From an uncultured Clostridia bacterium (GTDB lineage Bacteria; Bacillota; Clostridia; Christensenellales; CAG-917), in NCBI GenBank assembly GCA_944363035.1, contig CALVTS010000007.1:25101-89100 (forward strand): a stretch of DNA of 64,000 nucleotides, read 5' to 3'. The translations under genes were made by a program, and so were the position numbers. This document shows positions 17,392 through 26,844 of the stretch, one piece after another. Within the stretch, counting starts at the first letter, position 1. Every line of letters begins with the position of its first letter. The notes beneath the pieces are model-generated. The model did not search any database, was not told the DNA's origin, and saw nothing but the letters and a program-made list of their open reading frames with translations.

Positions 17392-18276
17392 ATGAAGAAA
17401 TTTTGGACGATAGCCATTTGTGCAATGCTGCTCGGCGCAGTCGCTTTCGCGGCGGTCGGGTGCAACAAGGGTGCGGCTGACACCATCAATGTGTTCTCGC
17501 GCGAGGACGGCTCGGGCACGCGCTCCGCGTTCACCGAACTCACGGGCGTGTTGGTCGAAAACGAGGACGGCACCGAGACGGACATGACCTTCTCGGGCGC
17601 GAGCTTCCAGAACTCCACCAACGCCATCATGACCGCGGTAGCGCAGGACAAAAACGCCATCGGTTATGTCTCCTTCGGCTCGCTGAACGACACCGTCAAG
17701 GCAGTCGCCGTGAACGGAGTCGCTCCTTCCGTGGACACCATCAAGGACAAGAGCTACGAGTTGCAGCGCCCCTTCAACATCGCTTACAAGCAGTCTAACA
17801 TCGACAGCAAGCCCTTGGCTGCCGACTTCCTCGGTTTCCTCGGCTCTGCCGAGGCGCAGGAGGTCATCGCCGCGGAGAAGTATATCGTCACCGACGACAA
17901 TGCTCCCGCCTATGCGAAAGGCTCCGACCTCACGGGCAGCATCACCATCGGAGGCTCCTCTTCCGTGAGCCCGCTCATGGAGAAGCTCATTGAGAAGTAT
18001 TGCGCGCTCTCCGGCGTCGCGAAGAACAGCATCGAACTGCAGACCATCGACTCTACCGCGGGCATGAACGGCGCCATAAGCGGCACCTTCGACATCGGCA
18101 TGGCGTCCAGGGAAGTCAAAGACTCTGAGCTTGAGCAGGGCATCACCGCAGAGGTGCTCGCCTATGACGGCATCGCGGTCATCGTCCACAACGACAACGC
18201 TGTCGAGGACCTTTCTATGGAGCAGATCCGTCAGATCTTCACCGGCGCGGTGCGCGAGTGGTCCGCCCTTGCATAA
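17392..18276 (+). CDS. pstS: Phosphate ABC transporter substrate-binding lipoprotein, circularly permuted
   Basis: The 294-residue protein has a lipoprotein signal ending at the Cys of AAVGCNKG (near 24). The two halves of PstS are in swapped order. The phosphate loop SREDGSGTRSAF and the lobe that follows, normally the C-terminal half, come first (about 33-175). The normal N-terminal half comes second: SITIGGSSSVSPLMEKL (near 187), DSTAGMNGAISGTFDIGMAS (near 222) and finally QIRQIFTGAVREW, which in ordinary PstS sits just before the SREDGSGT loop. All binding loops are present, so phosphate binding should be kept. A GGGAGGA ribosome binding site precedes ATG. First gene of pstSCAB-phoU. Confidence 0.92.
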   Translation: MKKFWTIAICAMLLGAVAFAAVGCNKGAADTINVFSREDGSGTRSAFTELTGVLVENEDGTETDMTFSGASFQNSTNAIMTAVAQDKNAIGYVSFGSLNDTVKAVAVNGVAPSVDTIKDKSYELQRPFNIAYKQSNIDSKPLAADFLGFLGSAEAQEVIAAEKYIVTDDNAPAYAKGSDLTGSITIGGSSSVSPLMEKLIEKYCALSGVAKNSIELQTIDSTAGMNGAISGTFDIGMASREVKDSELEQGITAEVLAYDGIAVIVHNDNAVEDLSMEQIRQIFTGAVREWSALA

Positions 18277-18336
18277 TTGATAAACGTAGGGTTTAAGCAT
18301 TGTAAAAACCCATAAAAACACCGTATTTTGCCGAAA

Positions 18337-18364
18337 CCGCGGGAGATCGCTTTTTCTCCCGCGG
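18337..18364 (+). promoter_or_regulatory. Intercistronic hairpin between pstS and pstC
   Basis: A 10-bp perfect stem (CCGCGGGAGA / TCTCCCGCGG) with an 8-nt T-rich loop lies in the 108-nt gap after pstS and has no T tract behind it. It could protect the pstS message or reduce read-through, giving more PstS than permease. Confidence 0.6.
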
Positions 18365-18384
18365 CGACGGCACGAAAGAGAGAG

Positions 18385-19251
18385 ATGACATTTTCAGCTT
18401 TCAAAGAGACCACGATGAAGGTCGTGTTCGCCGTCACGGCGGCGGTCTTCATCCTGTGCGTCATCGTGATCTGCGTCTTCATCTTCGCAAGGTCTGTCCC
18501 CGCGATAGGGGAGATCGGGTTGTTTGAATTTTTGTTCTCCACCGAGTGGGCACCGAACAACACCCCGGCGAGCTACGGCATAGGCACGATGATCGTAGGC
18601 ACGTGTTTCGTCACGGCGGGCGCGCTCGTCATAGGAGTCCCCATCGGGCTGCTCATGGCGGCGTTCATGGCAAGATATTGCCCCAAGCCCCTTTACAAGG
18701 TGATGAAGCCCATGACCAACATCCTTGCGGGCATCCCGTCCATCGTGTACGGCTATTTCGGCATGATGGTCATCGCGCCCCTCATCCGCGACAATTTCGG
18801 CGGCACGGGATACAGCATCCTCACCGCGTCCATAGTGCTGGGCATCATGATCCTGCCCACCGTCATCGGCGTGTCGGAGTCCGCGCTGCGCGCTCTGCCG
18901 AACACCTACTACGAGGGTGCTCTCGCGCTCGGCGCCACGCATGAACACGCCGTGTTCATGACGGAGTTCCCCGCAGCCAGGTCCGGCATCCTGACTTCCG
19001 TGGTGCTGGGGCTGGGGAGAGTGGTCGGCGAGACGATGGCTGTGGTCATGATCGTCGGCAACAGCACCGCGCTCCCCGACAGTCTGCTCGACGGCGTGCG
19101 CACCATGACTTCGCACATAGTGCTCGAGCTCGGTTACGCGACGGATCTTCACCGCGGCGCGCTCATCGCGACTGCGGCGGTGCTATTCGTCTTCATCCTG
19201 TTCATAAATCTGCTCATCGCGGCGATCCGCAGGAAAGGGAGGGCAAAATGA
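18385..19251 (+). CDS. pstC: Phosphate ABC transporter permease PstC
   Basis: The 288-residue membrane protein has about six transmembrane helices and the binding-protein-dependent permease EAA loop near ALRALPNTYYEGALALGATHEH..., which contacts Pst[19 protein letters not shown] and VVGETMAVVMIVGN are typical PstC segments. ATG 18385 is chosen because GAAAGAGAGAG precedes it and it gives the usual short cytosolic N terminus; 57 nt more are open upstream. Its stop overlaps the pstA start (ATGA). Confidence 0.93.
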   Translation: MTFSAFKETTMKVVFAVTAAVFILCVIVICVFIFARSVPAIGEIGLFEFLFSTEWAPNNTPASYGIGTMIVGTCFVTAGALVIGVPIGLLMAAFMARYCPKPLYKVMKPMTNILAGIPSIVYGYFGMMVIAPLIRDNFGGTGYSILTASIVLGIMILPTVIGVSESALRALPNTYYEGALALGATHEHAVFMTEFPAARSGILTSVVLGLGRVVGETMAVVMIVGNSTALPDSLLDGVRTMTSHIVLELGYATDLHRGALIATAAVLFVFILFINLLIAAIRRKGRAK

Positions 19252-20183
19252 AAAGTGCGGCGGCTCTCCTCAAACAAAAATTCGCCCCTCTGCCTTCCTG
19301 CGATCTGAAGGGCAGACCCTTTGTCAACAAGCCCTCCCTCGGGAAAAAACTCGCGGAATACAAGCGGCATCCTTTTTCTCTCGTCATGATGGTGCTGGTC
19401 ATCCTGTCCGCTCTCGCCACGGCGGCGGTCGTGCTGTGGATCGTCATCCACGTCATCATGCAGGGCGCGCCCAACCTCAAAGCGTCGCTTTTCGAGCTTG
19501 AGTATGACAGCGAGAACCTGTCGCTCATGCCCGCGTTTTTCAACACTCTCATCATCGCGGGGATGTCCCTGCTCATTGCCGTGCCCGTCGGCGTTGCGGC
19601 GGCGATATTCCTCACGGAATACACCTCCTCCGCCAACAAATTCGTTGCCGTTGTCAGGATGGCGGCGGAGACCCTTGCGGGCATCCCGTCCATCGTGTAC
19701 GGCATCTTCGGGATGATCCTCTTTGTGGAGATGCTCTTCAAAGGTTTCAGCCTCATCGCGGGCATACTCACGATGGCGATCATGATCCTCCCCCTCGTCA
19801 TGCGCACGACAGAGGAGGCTTTGCGCGCCGTGCCCGATTCCTTCCGCGAAGGCTCGTTCGCGCTCGGCGCGGGCAAACTGCGCACCATATTCCGCGTCGT
19901 GCTGCCCTCCGCCATGCCCGGCATCATCGCGGGCGTCATCCTCGCGCTCGGCAGAGTGGTGGGGGAGACCGCGGCGCTCATCTACACTTCGGGCACGGTG
20001 AAAGCCGTCCCGGACAGTCTGTTCGGCAGCGGCGAGACGCTAGCCATCCATATGTACACCCTGTCAAGCGAGGGATTGCACGTTGACGAAGCATGGGCGA
20101 CTGCCATCGTGCTCATCCTCCTCGTGCTCGTCATCAACGGCGCGGCGGAGTTCATATCCAACAAATTCAGAAAGAGGTATTGA
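19248..20183 (+). CDS. pstA: Phosphate ABC transporter permease PstA
   Basis: The 311-residue membrane protein pairs with PstC. A cytosolic N terminus of about 40 residues is followed by six predicted helices; [18 protein letters not shown], the EAA-type loop [21 protein letters not shown] and [13 protein letters not shown] identify PstA. It overlaps pstC by 4 nt and pstB by 1 nt, so translation is coupled along the operon. Confidence 0.93.
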   Translation: MKSAAALLKQKFAPLPSCDLKGRPFVNKPSLGKKLAEYKRHPFSLVMMVLVILSALATAAVVLWIVIHVIMQGAPNLKASLFELEYDSENLSLMPAFFNTLIIAGMSLLIAVPVGVAAAIFLTEYTSSANKFVAVVRMAAETLAGIPSIVYGIFGMILFVEMLFKGFSLIAGILTMAIMILPLVMRTTEEALRAVPDSFREGSFALGAGKLRTIFRVVLPSAMPGIIAGVILALGRVVGETAALIYTSGTVKAVPDSLFGSGETLAIHMYTLSSEGLHVDEAWATAIVLILLVLVINGAAEFISNKFRKRY

Positions 20184-20986
20184 TGATGAGACCTGAACTC
20201 AGAGAAAATGTTTACATCAGAGGAGGCGCCGAATCTCCCAAATTCCGTGTGCGGGAGCTCGACCTCTTTTACGGCACTTTTCAGGCGTTGAAGAGTGTGG
20301 ATATGGACATCGAGGCGAACGAGATCACCGCGCTCATCGGTCCTTCCGGCTGCGGCAAGTCCACCTTCCTCAAGACCCTCGACCGCATGAACGACATCAT
20401 CCCCGGCTGCCGCATCTCGGGCAAGGTGGAGCTGGACGGCGCGGACATCTACGCAGGAGGCATGGACGTCAATCTCCTGCGCAAGCGTGTGGGCATGGTC
20501 TTCCAAAAGCCCAACCCCTTCCCCGCAAGTGTCTACGACAACATCGCCTACGGTCCCAAGACCCACGGCGTGAGGAAAAAGTCGGAGCTCGATGACATTG
20601 TCGAAAGCTCCCTCCGCCGAGCCGCCATATGGGATGAACTCAAGGATCGCTTGAAAAAGAGCGCTCTCGGGCTCTCGGGCGGGCAGCAGCAGAGGCTGTG
20701 CATAGCCCGCGCCCTTGCCGTCAGACCCGACGTCCTTCTCATGGATGAGCCGACTTCCGCGCTCGATCCCATCTCCACGGGCAAGATCGAGGAGCTTGCG
20801 CAGGAACTTAAAAATGATTACACCATCGTCATCGTCACTCACAATATGCAACAGGCGGCGAGGATCTCGGACAAAACGGGTTTCTTCCTCCTTGGCGAAC
20901 TGATCGAGTTCGGCGACACGGATGAGGTGTTCGAATCTCCGCGCGACAAGCGCACGGAGGATTACATCACAGGGAGGTTCGGCTGA
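20183..20986 (+). CDS. pstB: Phosphate ABC transporter ATPase PstB
   Basis: The 267-residue ABC ATPase has Walker [11 protein letters not shown] (near 50), Q-loop [15 protein letters not shown], signature LSGGQQQRL, Walker [13 protein letters not shown] and a switch His in [11 protein letters not shown]. The NPFP motif after the Q-loop is typical of PstB. The start at 20183 uses AAAGAGG upstream and overlaps the pstA stop. It powers high-affinity phosphate uptake at the membrane. Confidence 0.95.
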   Translation: MMRPELRENVYIRGGAESPKFRVRELDLFYGTFQALKSVDMDIEANEITALIGPSGCGKSTFLKTLDRMNDIIPGCRISGKVELDGADIYAGGMDVNLLRKRVGMVFQKPNPFPASVYDNIAYGPKTHGVRKKSELDDIVESSLRRAAIWDELKDRLKKSALGLSGGQQQRLCIARALAVRPDVLLMDEPTSALDPISTGKIEELAQELKNDYTIVIVTHNMQQAARISDKTGFFLLGELIEFGDTDEVFESPRDKRTEDYITGRFG

Positions 20987-21615
20987 TGCGCAAACAATAC
21001 GATGAGCAACTTCTGCAAATCAAAGATATGTTAAAGGAAATGTGCGAGGTGGATGCCGAGGCGATGTGCCTCATCGAACGTGCTTTGCTCTCGCACGAGG
21101 ATGTCTCTGTTGCCGTCCGCGAATGCGAAAGAGCGGCGGACGAGAAAGAGCGCGAGATAGAACGGCTGTGCATGCGCATCATAGTGCGCCAGCAGCCCGT
21201 CGCTCACGATCTTGCCCTCATCACTTCCGCAGTCAAAATGGTCACCGATCTCGAGCGCATCACCGATCAGGCGGCGGACATCGCCGATATCCTTAAAGGC
21301 GCCGCCTACTGCGACGTTCCCAACAGTCTCAGCGAAATGATGACTGCCGCCCGTAAAATGGTGGAAAGATGCGTTTGCGCCCTCGACACTTTCTCCCTCG
21401 ACGAGGCGCGTGCGATACGCCGCGCCGACGATGTGGTGGACGGATTGTTTGTCGCTGTCAAGCGCGAACTCGCGGGTATGGTAGACGAAGGGGGAGAGGG
21501 CGGAGAGTGCGCAATGGATATGCTCATGATCGCAAAATATCTCGAACGCATCGGCGACCACGCCGTCAATGTCGCGGAGTGGATAGTTTTCGCCGCCCGC
21601 GCCGAGCAGGAATAA
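20986..21615 (+). CDS. phoU: Phosphate transport regulator PhoU
   Basis: The 209-residue all-helical protein carries the two PhoU metal-binding signatures, VTDLERITDQAADIAD and KYLERIGDHAVNVAEW, one in each three-helix bundle. PhoU damps Pst uptake and PhoR signalling when phosphate is plentiful; no phoPR pair is in the window. The start shares a base with the pstB stop. Confidence 0.93.
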   Translation: MRKQYDEQLLQIKDMLKEMCEVDAEAMCLIERALLSHEDVSVAVRECERAADEKEREIERLCMRIIVRQQPVAHDLALITSAVKMVTDLERITDQAADIADILKGAAYCDVPNSLSEMMTAARKMVERCVCALDTFSLDEARAIRRADDVVDGLFVAVKRELAGMVDEGGEGGECAMDMLMIAKYLERIGDHAVNVAEWIVFAARAEQE

Positions 21616-21672
21616 GCTCTCATCGCAAACGGCAGTGTTTACGCACTGCACGGTGTTTATATCTCTTTTTCG

Positions 21673-21711
21673 GCACAGTGAACAGCCAATCCGGCTGTTC
21701 ACTGTGCTTTT
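21673..21711 (+). terminator. Terminator of the pst-phoU operon
   Basis: A 15-bp perfect stem (GCACAGTGAACAGCC / GGCTGTTCACTGTGC), 5-nt loop and TTTTT follow phoU by 58 nt. Confidence 0.85.
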
Positions 21712-21729
21712 TAGGGCAGAAAAGGTCGG

Positions 21730-21912
21730 GCAGGGGCGCTGCCCCTGCACCCCGGCGGGGATGACATCCCCGCACCCCTTGCTTTTATATAATATTGCGC
21801 CGAGCGTTGCGGCTTTGCCCGCAACACTCGGCGCATTCTTATTATAAAAAAATATGGGAGCGCGAGGGTGTAACACCCTCGCAGGGGGCGTGGGGGATCC
21901 CCCACAAGGGAT
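21730..21912. repeat. Dispersed repeat A, copy 2
   Basis: The same succession as copy 1: GCAGGGGCGCTGCCCCTGC, a CCCCGGCGGGG segment, a hairpin of GCGCCGAGCGTTGC against GCAACACTCGGCGC, then GGGAGCGCGAGGGTG. Base differences in the hairpin arms partly compensate. Confidence 0.8.
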
Positions 21913-22153
21913 CAGCCTCCCAAGCCTACTGTGGTATTGTCGCGGGTGCGGCAGGAGAGTTCGGGGACGGGGTTGGGCGCGGTCTCGAAGCGGAAGTCCT
22001 CGCCGTGGGCGGAGAGATAGCGTTCGATGACGGCGTGGGCGGGTTCGTCCGAGGCTTTGCCGTTGACGCGCTTGTATCAAGACCGTCAAACCATTCAAAT
22101 TCCGAGAGATAATACTTTCGGAATTCCGAGAACTTGGAAACATCTGTTTTCAT
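21912..22153 (-). pseudogene. Small frameshifted gene or gene remnant
   Basis: A strong ribosome binding site (GGAGGTAACTCT) precedes ATG 22153, and the first ~27 residues (MKTDVSKFSEFRKYYLSEFE) look genuine. Near nt 22070 the good coding frame changes: the original frame becomes Pro/Ser/Thr-rich nonsense, while another frame continues as KRVNGKASDEPAHAVIERYL...PVPELSCRTRDN and stops at 21912. This fits a single-nucleotide indel in a gene of about 80 codons. I see no slippery heptamer. The family is unknown. Repeat A begins right after its 3' end. Confidence 0.45.
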
Positions 22154-22304
22154 AGAGTTACCTCCAAATTTTATTTTGCCTTTCGGCGGAGGCGGAGTAG
22201 CACCGATTGAGCAGAGGTCCGTTCATTGCGTTTTGACCTCACGGAAGTCAATGACAAACGAAAAAATATTGCGTTCCTGTCCGAGTGTTTCAGGGCAAAA
22301 GAAA

Positions 22305-22332
22305 AAGCCGAGAAGGAAATCCTTCCCGGCTT
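22305..22332. terminator. Hairpin terminator
   Basis: The stem AAGCCGAGAAGGA / TCCTTCCCGGCTT (one mismatch) with an AA loop lies in a gene-free stretch. It would end transcription entering 22.15-22.6 kb from either side. Confidence 0.5.
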
Positions 22333-22432
22333 CACCGTTATGATTTATTCAATTTTTCAGCGATAATTTTTCGCATTGACTTCCGCGAAAGCTGTGCTAC
22401 GCTGAGCCTCCCGAAACGGCAAAATTTGGAGA

Positions 22433-22460
22433 AAAATAGGCGGCACTTACCGCCTATTTT
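22433..22460. terminator. Hairpin terminator
   Basis: An 11-bp stem (AAAATAGGCGG / CCGCCTATTTT) with A/T ends and a 6-nt loop. No gene is visible between it and the tRNA-Ser terminator. Confidence 0.5.
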
Positions 22461-22570
22461 GTATAGTTGCCGTGGGCATCTCTTTTCTGTGTCAAGTAGA
22501 AGTCTGATAATTGCGGGACATAAACTTCGGTGTCGATTATGATGCCGGCAACACCCTTGATACAAAAATA

Positions 22571-22600
22571 ACAGAGCCGCGGGTTCAAACGCGACTCTGT
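22571..22600 (-). terminator. Terminator of tRNA-Ser
   Basis: On the minus strand ACAGAGTCGCG pairs with CGCGGCTCTGT (one mismatch) and is followed by TATTTTTGT, directly after the tRNA. Confidence 0.75.
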
Positions 22601-22601
22601 T

Positions 22602-22693
22602 TGGCGGAGAAGCAGGGATTTGAACCCTGGCTACGATTCACTCGTACTACTCCCTTAGCAGGGGAGCCCCTTCGGCCTCTTGGGTACTTCTCC
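22602..22693 (-). tRNA. tRNA-Ser(GCU)
   Basis: The 92-nt gene with encoded CCA has acceptor stem GGAGAAG / CTTCTCC, the long variable arm of class II tRNAs, GGTTCAAATCC in the T arm, and an anticodon loop reading CTGCTAA, so anticodon GCT (serine AGC/AGU). Confidence 0.95.
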
Positions 22694-22715
22694 GTGCCGA
22701 ATATTTTGCTTGGAT

Positions 22716-22744
22716 ATGATAGCACAGTACGAGCGGGATGTCAA
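22716..22744 (-). promoter_or_regulatory. Promoter of tRNA-Ser
   Basis: TTGACA (22744-22739), 17-nt spacer, TATCAT (22721-22716), 23 nt before the tRNA. Confidence 0.85.
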
Positions 22745-22798
22745 ACACTTTGATGTTCCGTTCAGATATGCGGCACGTGAGATGCGGGAAGGGGAGGG

Positions 22799-24241
22799 TC
22801 AGTCGTCGTTGCGTGCGAGCGAGACGGAGAGTTCCTCTTCATCCGTTTTGTTGAGCTGTTCTTTCATTGCCTCGACTTCCTTTTTGCCGAGGTTGTAGAT
22901 GAGCATGAAGGAGACGAACATCACCACCGCGCCTATCATCATCAAGCCTATGCTCATCCTGACCATCGCGTCCGAGACGCCGGGGGTCTGGGCGATTATG
23001 GGTTTGCGGTCGGGGTCGAAGCCCACCGCCTGCATACAGAGCAGGGGGAGGGAGAGCGCGACGCCCTGAGCTATCTTTCTGAAAAGGCTGTACATGGCGT
23101 AGACGGAGCCCTCCTCGCGCATACCCGTCTTCAACTGTTGATAGTCTATGCAGTCGTTGACCATAGCCCAGGTGATGAGGTTGAACATTCCGCCGCCCGT
23201 CTGGATGAACATCAAGCCCACGATGAAGGTCACTATGCCCGTGGTGTTGCCGGGGATGGGGAGGCACATCAGGACGACGGAGGAGACGATGCTGAGCAGG
23301 AAGGGCATCCCGACCGCCACCTTTTTGCCGAATCTCGTCACTATCTTGGAGGTGAATGGCAGGAAAAACACCATTGGCAGATAGGAGATGATGGTGCAGA
23401 CTGTGATGAGGTCGGTGTTCATGAAGTGGACCTGGAAGAGCCACTTCGTGGTCTGCGAGCTCGACATAAAGAAGACAATGGAGGCAAACGACGCAAGGCA
23501 CAACGCCAAGAGAGGTCTGTTTTTCAGGAAGCCTTTCAGGGTCTTCCAGTAATTTATCTTCTCCCGTCTTTCGACGGGCACGACGACGCGTTCAGTCGTC
23601 ATCTTTATGCAAAGGATATATGCGACGAAAGCGATGACCCCCAGCGCCAGCGCCACCCACACCAGAAGGTCGCCGATGAGGTTCTCCTGATCGTCATAGA
23701 GGATGAGGGGGAGGAGTATGCTTATCCCGCCGCCCGCCGCCGCGCCGATGGAACGCCATGTGGAAAGGGAAGTCCTCTCCACGGAGTCCGCGGTTATCGC
23801 CGCCGAGAGGGAGCCGTACGGCACGTTCATCAGGGTGTAGCAGACGTCCCAAAGGAGGTAGGTCACCACGCATACGGTGACTTTGAGCCACAGTTCGGCG
23901 TCGGGTATGGGCAGGAACACCAGCGCGCCCGTGACAGTCAGCCCGACTGCGGCGATGGACATCCACGGTTTGAACTTTGAGCCGCTCCTGCCTATCTTTA
24001 CGGAGTCCATTATGCCGCCCATTATCGGGTCGTTGATGCCGTCCCAGACCTTGGTGAAGATGATTATCGCCGCCCATATCTCCCCCGGGATCCCGATGAA
24101 TTGGGTGTAGAAGTCGATCATGAACGCCGAGATGAGCGCAAAACTCAGATTGCACCCGAAATCCCCCAGAGCGTATCCTATCTTGTCCCGCATCCCGAAA
24201 GGACGCACGTTCTGTTTTACCTCATATCCTGTTTCCGACAC
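22799..24241 (-). CDS. GPH-family sugar:cation symporter (MFS superfamily)
   Basis: The 480-residue protein has about 12 membrane helices. The N-terminal segment RDKIGYALGDFGCNLSFALISAFMIDFYTQ and KVWDGINDPIMGGIMDS are hallmarks of the glycoside-pentoside-hexuronide (MelB-like) symporters; the Asp residues in the second helix region normally bind the coupling cation. It lies 66 nt behind the GH2 glycosidase gene in the same direction, so it probably imports that enzyme's glycoside or glucuronide. The C-terminal tail is acidic and cytosolic. Confidence 0.92.
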   Translation of the reverse strand: MSETGYEVKQNVRPFGMRDKIGYALGDFGCNLSFALISAFMIDFYTQFIGIPGEIWAAIIIFTKVWDGINDPIMGGIMDSVKIGRSGSKFKPWMSIAAVGLTVTGALVFLPIPDAELWLKVTVCVVTYLLWDVCYTLMNVPYGSLSAAITADSVERTSLSTWRSIGAAAGGGISILLPLILYDDQENLIGDLLVWVALALGVIAFVAYILCIKMTTERVVVPVERREKINYWKTLKGFLKNRPLLALCLASFASIVFFMSSSQTTKWLFQVHFMNTDLITVCTIISYLPMVFFLPFTSKIVTRFGKKVAVGMPFLLSIVSSVVLMCLPIPGNTTGIVTFIVGLMFIQTGGGMFNLITWAMVNDCIDYQQLKTGMREEGSVYAMYSLFRKIAQGVALSLPLLCMQAVGFDPDRKPIIAQTPGVSDAMVRMSIGLMMIGAVVMFVSFMLIYNLGKKEVEAMKEQLNKTDEEELSVSLARNDD

Positions 24242-24307
24242 TGTGTTTCCCCCTTTTTTCGCAGTGTTAGTTTTAGGTGCGCGGCGGGAGTTCCCCGTCC
24301 GCCGATG

Positions 24308-26452
24308 TCATTTTTTTATGGTCTGCAAGTATCTGTCTATCATCGAGACCATCTGTTCGTCCAGTTTGACGAAGGGCAGTTTCAAAAGCGTCCTCACCCT
24401 GAACGGCTTGACGAGGACAAGGAGAAATTTCGGGATCTTGTTCCCGACAAATTTCTTGATGAGCGCCTGCACCTCGGCGTTTTTAAGGAGGTCGCCCACC
24501 TTGTCCGCCGTGCTGAAACGGGTGGGATCTATCTCGTCCGTGTCCGAAGCGAACCAGTTGCGCACGAAACTCTCCGCGCCCGCGGGGAGGGTATATTCGG
24601 CGGGTTCCTCGGCGACCCCCTCGATCTCGAGGACGTCCTCAAGCCCGTCCGCAGTCGCTCTCAGGACGTTTTTTCCCTCCGAGATCGGCACGTTGCCGAA
24701 CTTGAAGACGTGCGCGCCCTCCGCCTCTGCCGAATATTCTCCGACTTCCAGCCTTATCTTTGCCGCGTTGGAGTACACCTTTATCTCCGAAACGCCGATC
24801 TTCCGTTTGAGATATCTCTCTCCCGCGATCTTTATAAAGGGCTCGTCCGACCACCATGCCTTGTAGAGGTAGAAGGAGTCTTTCTTTATCTTGCGGTCAA
24901 AAGTCACAAGCCCTTTGTTGTTCCTGCCTCTGACTCCGCCCTCGTTCCTCGCCGCAGAGCCGAAATCGAACATATTCCAGACATAGCTGCCCCACATCCA
25001 GTCGGCGGCGGCTATCCTTTCCATATAGTTCTCGTGATACACCGCCTGATAGGATTCCGAGTAATCGCCGGGGACGGGGTGGGAGTTCTGATATCGCGTT
25101 ATCCCTTCCGCGCCGTATTCCGAAAGGCAGAGTTTTTTGTCGGGAGCGGTCTTTCTCCACTTTTCCAGCCAGTTGTCCAGATCGCGGTAAGTCCCGACGT
25201 ACCACCCGAAATAGTGGTTGTATCCGATGATGTCCGTGACGGAATTGAGCTCCGAAGTCACGGGGCACATCGTCACCGCCGCCATCACGGTGGGACGGGA
25301 GTCGTCCAGACTCTTCGCGAGTGCGTCGAGCTCGCTAAGAGCCTTTTTCAACCCCTTGCTTTCTCCCGCGATGGTGATCTCGTTGGCGATGCTCCAAGTG
25401 AATATGGAGGGATGGTTTTTTGCCTGTAAAATGAGTTCTTTCAGTTGAGACAGCGCGTTAAACTGCCGTTTCGGTGAAAATCGCGAGATGACGGGCACTT
25501 CCGCCCATACCAGAAGTCCCTCTCTGTCGCAGAGGGTGTAGAAGTAGTCGGAGTGCTGATAGTGGGCGAGCCTTACGGAGTTTGCGCCCACCTCTTTTAT
25601 GAGTTTTATATCCTCTTCGTGCATCGCAGGGGTGAGTGCGTTGCCCACTCCCTCTCTGTCCTGATGTCGGGAGACGCCCTTTATTTTGAGGTGCCGTCCG
25701 TTCAGGAAAAAGCCCTTGTCCGCGTCAAAGGAAAAATATCTGAACGCAGTCTCGATCTCAGCCGAATCTCCTCCCTCTATGCTGCCGACCAGCGTATAGA
25801 GATATGGGTCGTCAACATCCCAAAGACGGGGGGAGCCCACCTTTATCACGGCGCGTCCCGCCCCTCCTTTCGCCTTTGCGGAGCCGACTTCCTTGCCGTC
25901 GCGGTCCTTCAAAATGAAAGAGACCTCATCGCCTTTCGCGCTTGCCGAGGTCTCGAATGTGATGACGAGTTCCCAACCGTCATCCCTTTTGTATGCCGTT
26001 GCCCAAATGCCGACGCCGTTGGAGGTGGGCAGAAAATGTTTTTCGGGGCAAACGAGCAGGTTGACCCCTCTGTAAAGCCCGCCGTAAAAGGTGAAATCCG
26101 CCATCGTCGGATATACGGCTTCGTTGGGGGAGTTGTCCACGCTTATCTCCAGTTTGCCGCCCTTTTCCGACATCCCCGTCAGGTCTGTCCAAAAAGCGGA
26201 GTATCCGCCCTCATGCGTGCAAAGTTTTGCACCGTCGAGGAATACCTCCGCCACGGAATTTGCCGCAAGCACTTCGAGATAGCACACTCCCGCCCGAGGC
26301 GCAAGAGTCTTGGAATATACGGCTTTGGTGCGGAGATATCCATCCTTGCCGTCCTGTCCGTCAATGTTGTTCCAGGTGTGCGGCAAATCCACCTCGAAAG
26401 TTTTCCCCTCCAGCGTCAGCCGCCATTTGTCGTTGAGAGATATCCTCTGCAT
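24308..26452 (-). CDS. Glycoside hydrolase family 2 (beta-galactosidase/beta-glucuronidase type)
   Basis: The 714-residue protein has the three-domain GH2 core: jelly-roll sugar-binding domain (about 1-165), Ig-like domain (about 170-265) and TIM barrel (from about 270, starting at the conserved GVSRHQDREGVGNAL). The acid/base Glu is in TWSIANEI (near 365) and the nucleophile Glu in CLSEYGAEG (near 443). A further Ig-like domain follows. No signal peptide, so it acts in the cytosol on glycosides imported by the neighbouring GPH transporter. Whether the substrate is a galactoside, glucuronide or mannoside is not decided. ATG 26452 follows GGGGGAAGGTC; a start at 26488 is possible but less supported. 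Confidence 0.9.
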   Translation of the reverse strand: MQRISLNDKWRLTLEGKTFEVDLPHTWNNIDGQDGKDGYLRTKAVYSKTLAPRAGVCYLEVLAANSVAEVFLDGAKLCTHEGGYSAFWTDLTGMSEKGGKLEISVDNSPNEAVYPTMADFTFYGGLYRGVNLLVCPEKHFLPTSNGVGIWATAYKRDDGWELVITFETSASAKGDEVSFILKDRDGKEVGSAKAKGGAGRAVIKVGSPRLWDVDDPYLYTLVGSIEGGDSAEIETAFRYFSFDADKGFFLNGRHLKIKGVSRHQDREGVGNALTPAMHEEDIKLIKEVGANSVRLAHYQHSDYFYTLCDREGLLVWAEVPVISRFSPKRQFNALSQLKELILQAKNHPSIFTWSIANEITIAGESKGLKKALSELDALAKSLDDSRPTVMAAVTMCPVTSELNSVTDIIGYNHYFGWYVGTYRDLDNWLEKWRKTAPDKKLCLSEYGAEGITRYQNSHPVPGDYSESYQAVYHENYMERIAAADWMWGSYVWNMFDFGSAARNEGGVRGRNNKGLVTFDRKIKKDSFYLYKAWWSDEPFIKIAGERYLKRKIGVSEIKVYSNAAKIRLEVGEYSAEAEGAHVFKFGNVPISEGKNVLRATADGLEDVLEIEGVAEEPAEYTLPAGAESFVRNWFASDTDEIDPTRFSTADKVGDLLKNAEVQALIKKFVGNKIPKFLLVLVKPFRVRTLLKLPFVKLDEQMVSMIDRYLQTIKK

Positions 26453-26844
26453 GACCTTCCCCCTATGTTGAAATAAAACGATACGCAAAAATTGCTTATA
26501 TTGCTTATATAACGATTATAAAGAACAAAATAGAGCATTACAATAGCAAATGTTGCTGTTCGGCGGGCGAAGTCCCGTCGGACGGCGCGACGCGTCAGCC
26601 ACAGGGAGAGGATCCCGCCGTGAGAAATGGGACGGCGGGAAGTTCGCCGCTTAGGGAAGGATGCTTCAATGAGAGTTCGTTTCCGACTGACAGCGGAGCC
26701 TTGAACGGGGAGCCGTTTTGCGGCGAAAGCGTCTTGCCGAAGGCAAGCCGCCGCACCTGCGCCGAAAAGGTATGGAAGCTCAAAAGAGCGCATTAGAACA
26801 GCGGTTTTCAAAAAGCGGACGTTATCGTCGCGGGGTGCTTTCCT

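Noticed and set aside
26461..26796. Plus-strand open frame ending SRRTCAEKVWKLKRAH
   Set aside because: It is open for over 100 codons but has no start codon or ribosome binding site, and it runs antisense into the GH2 promoter region.
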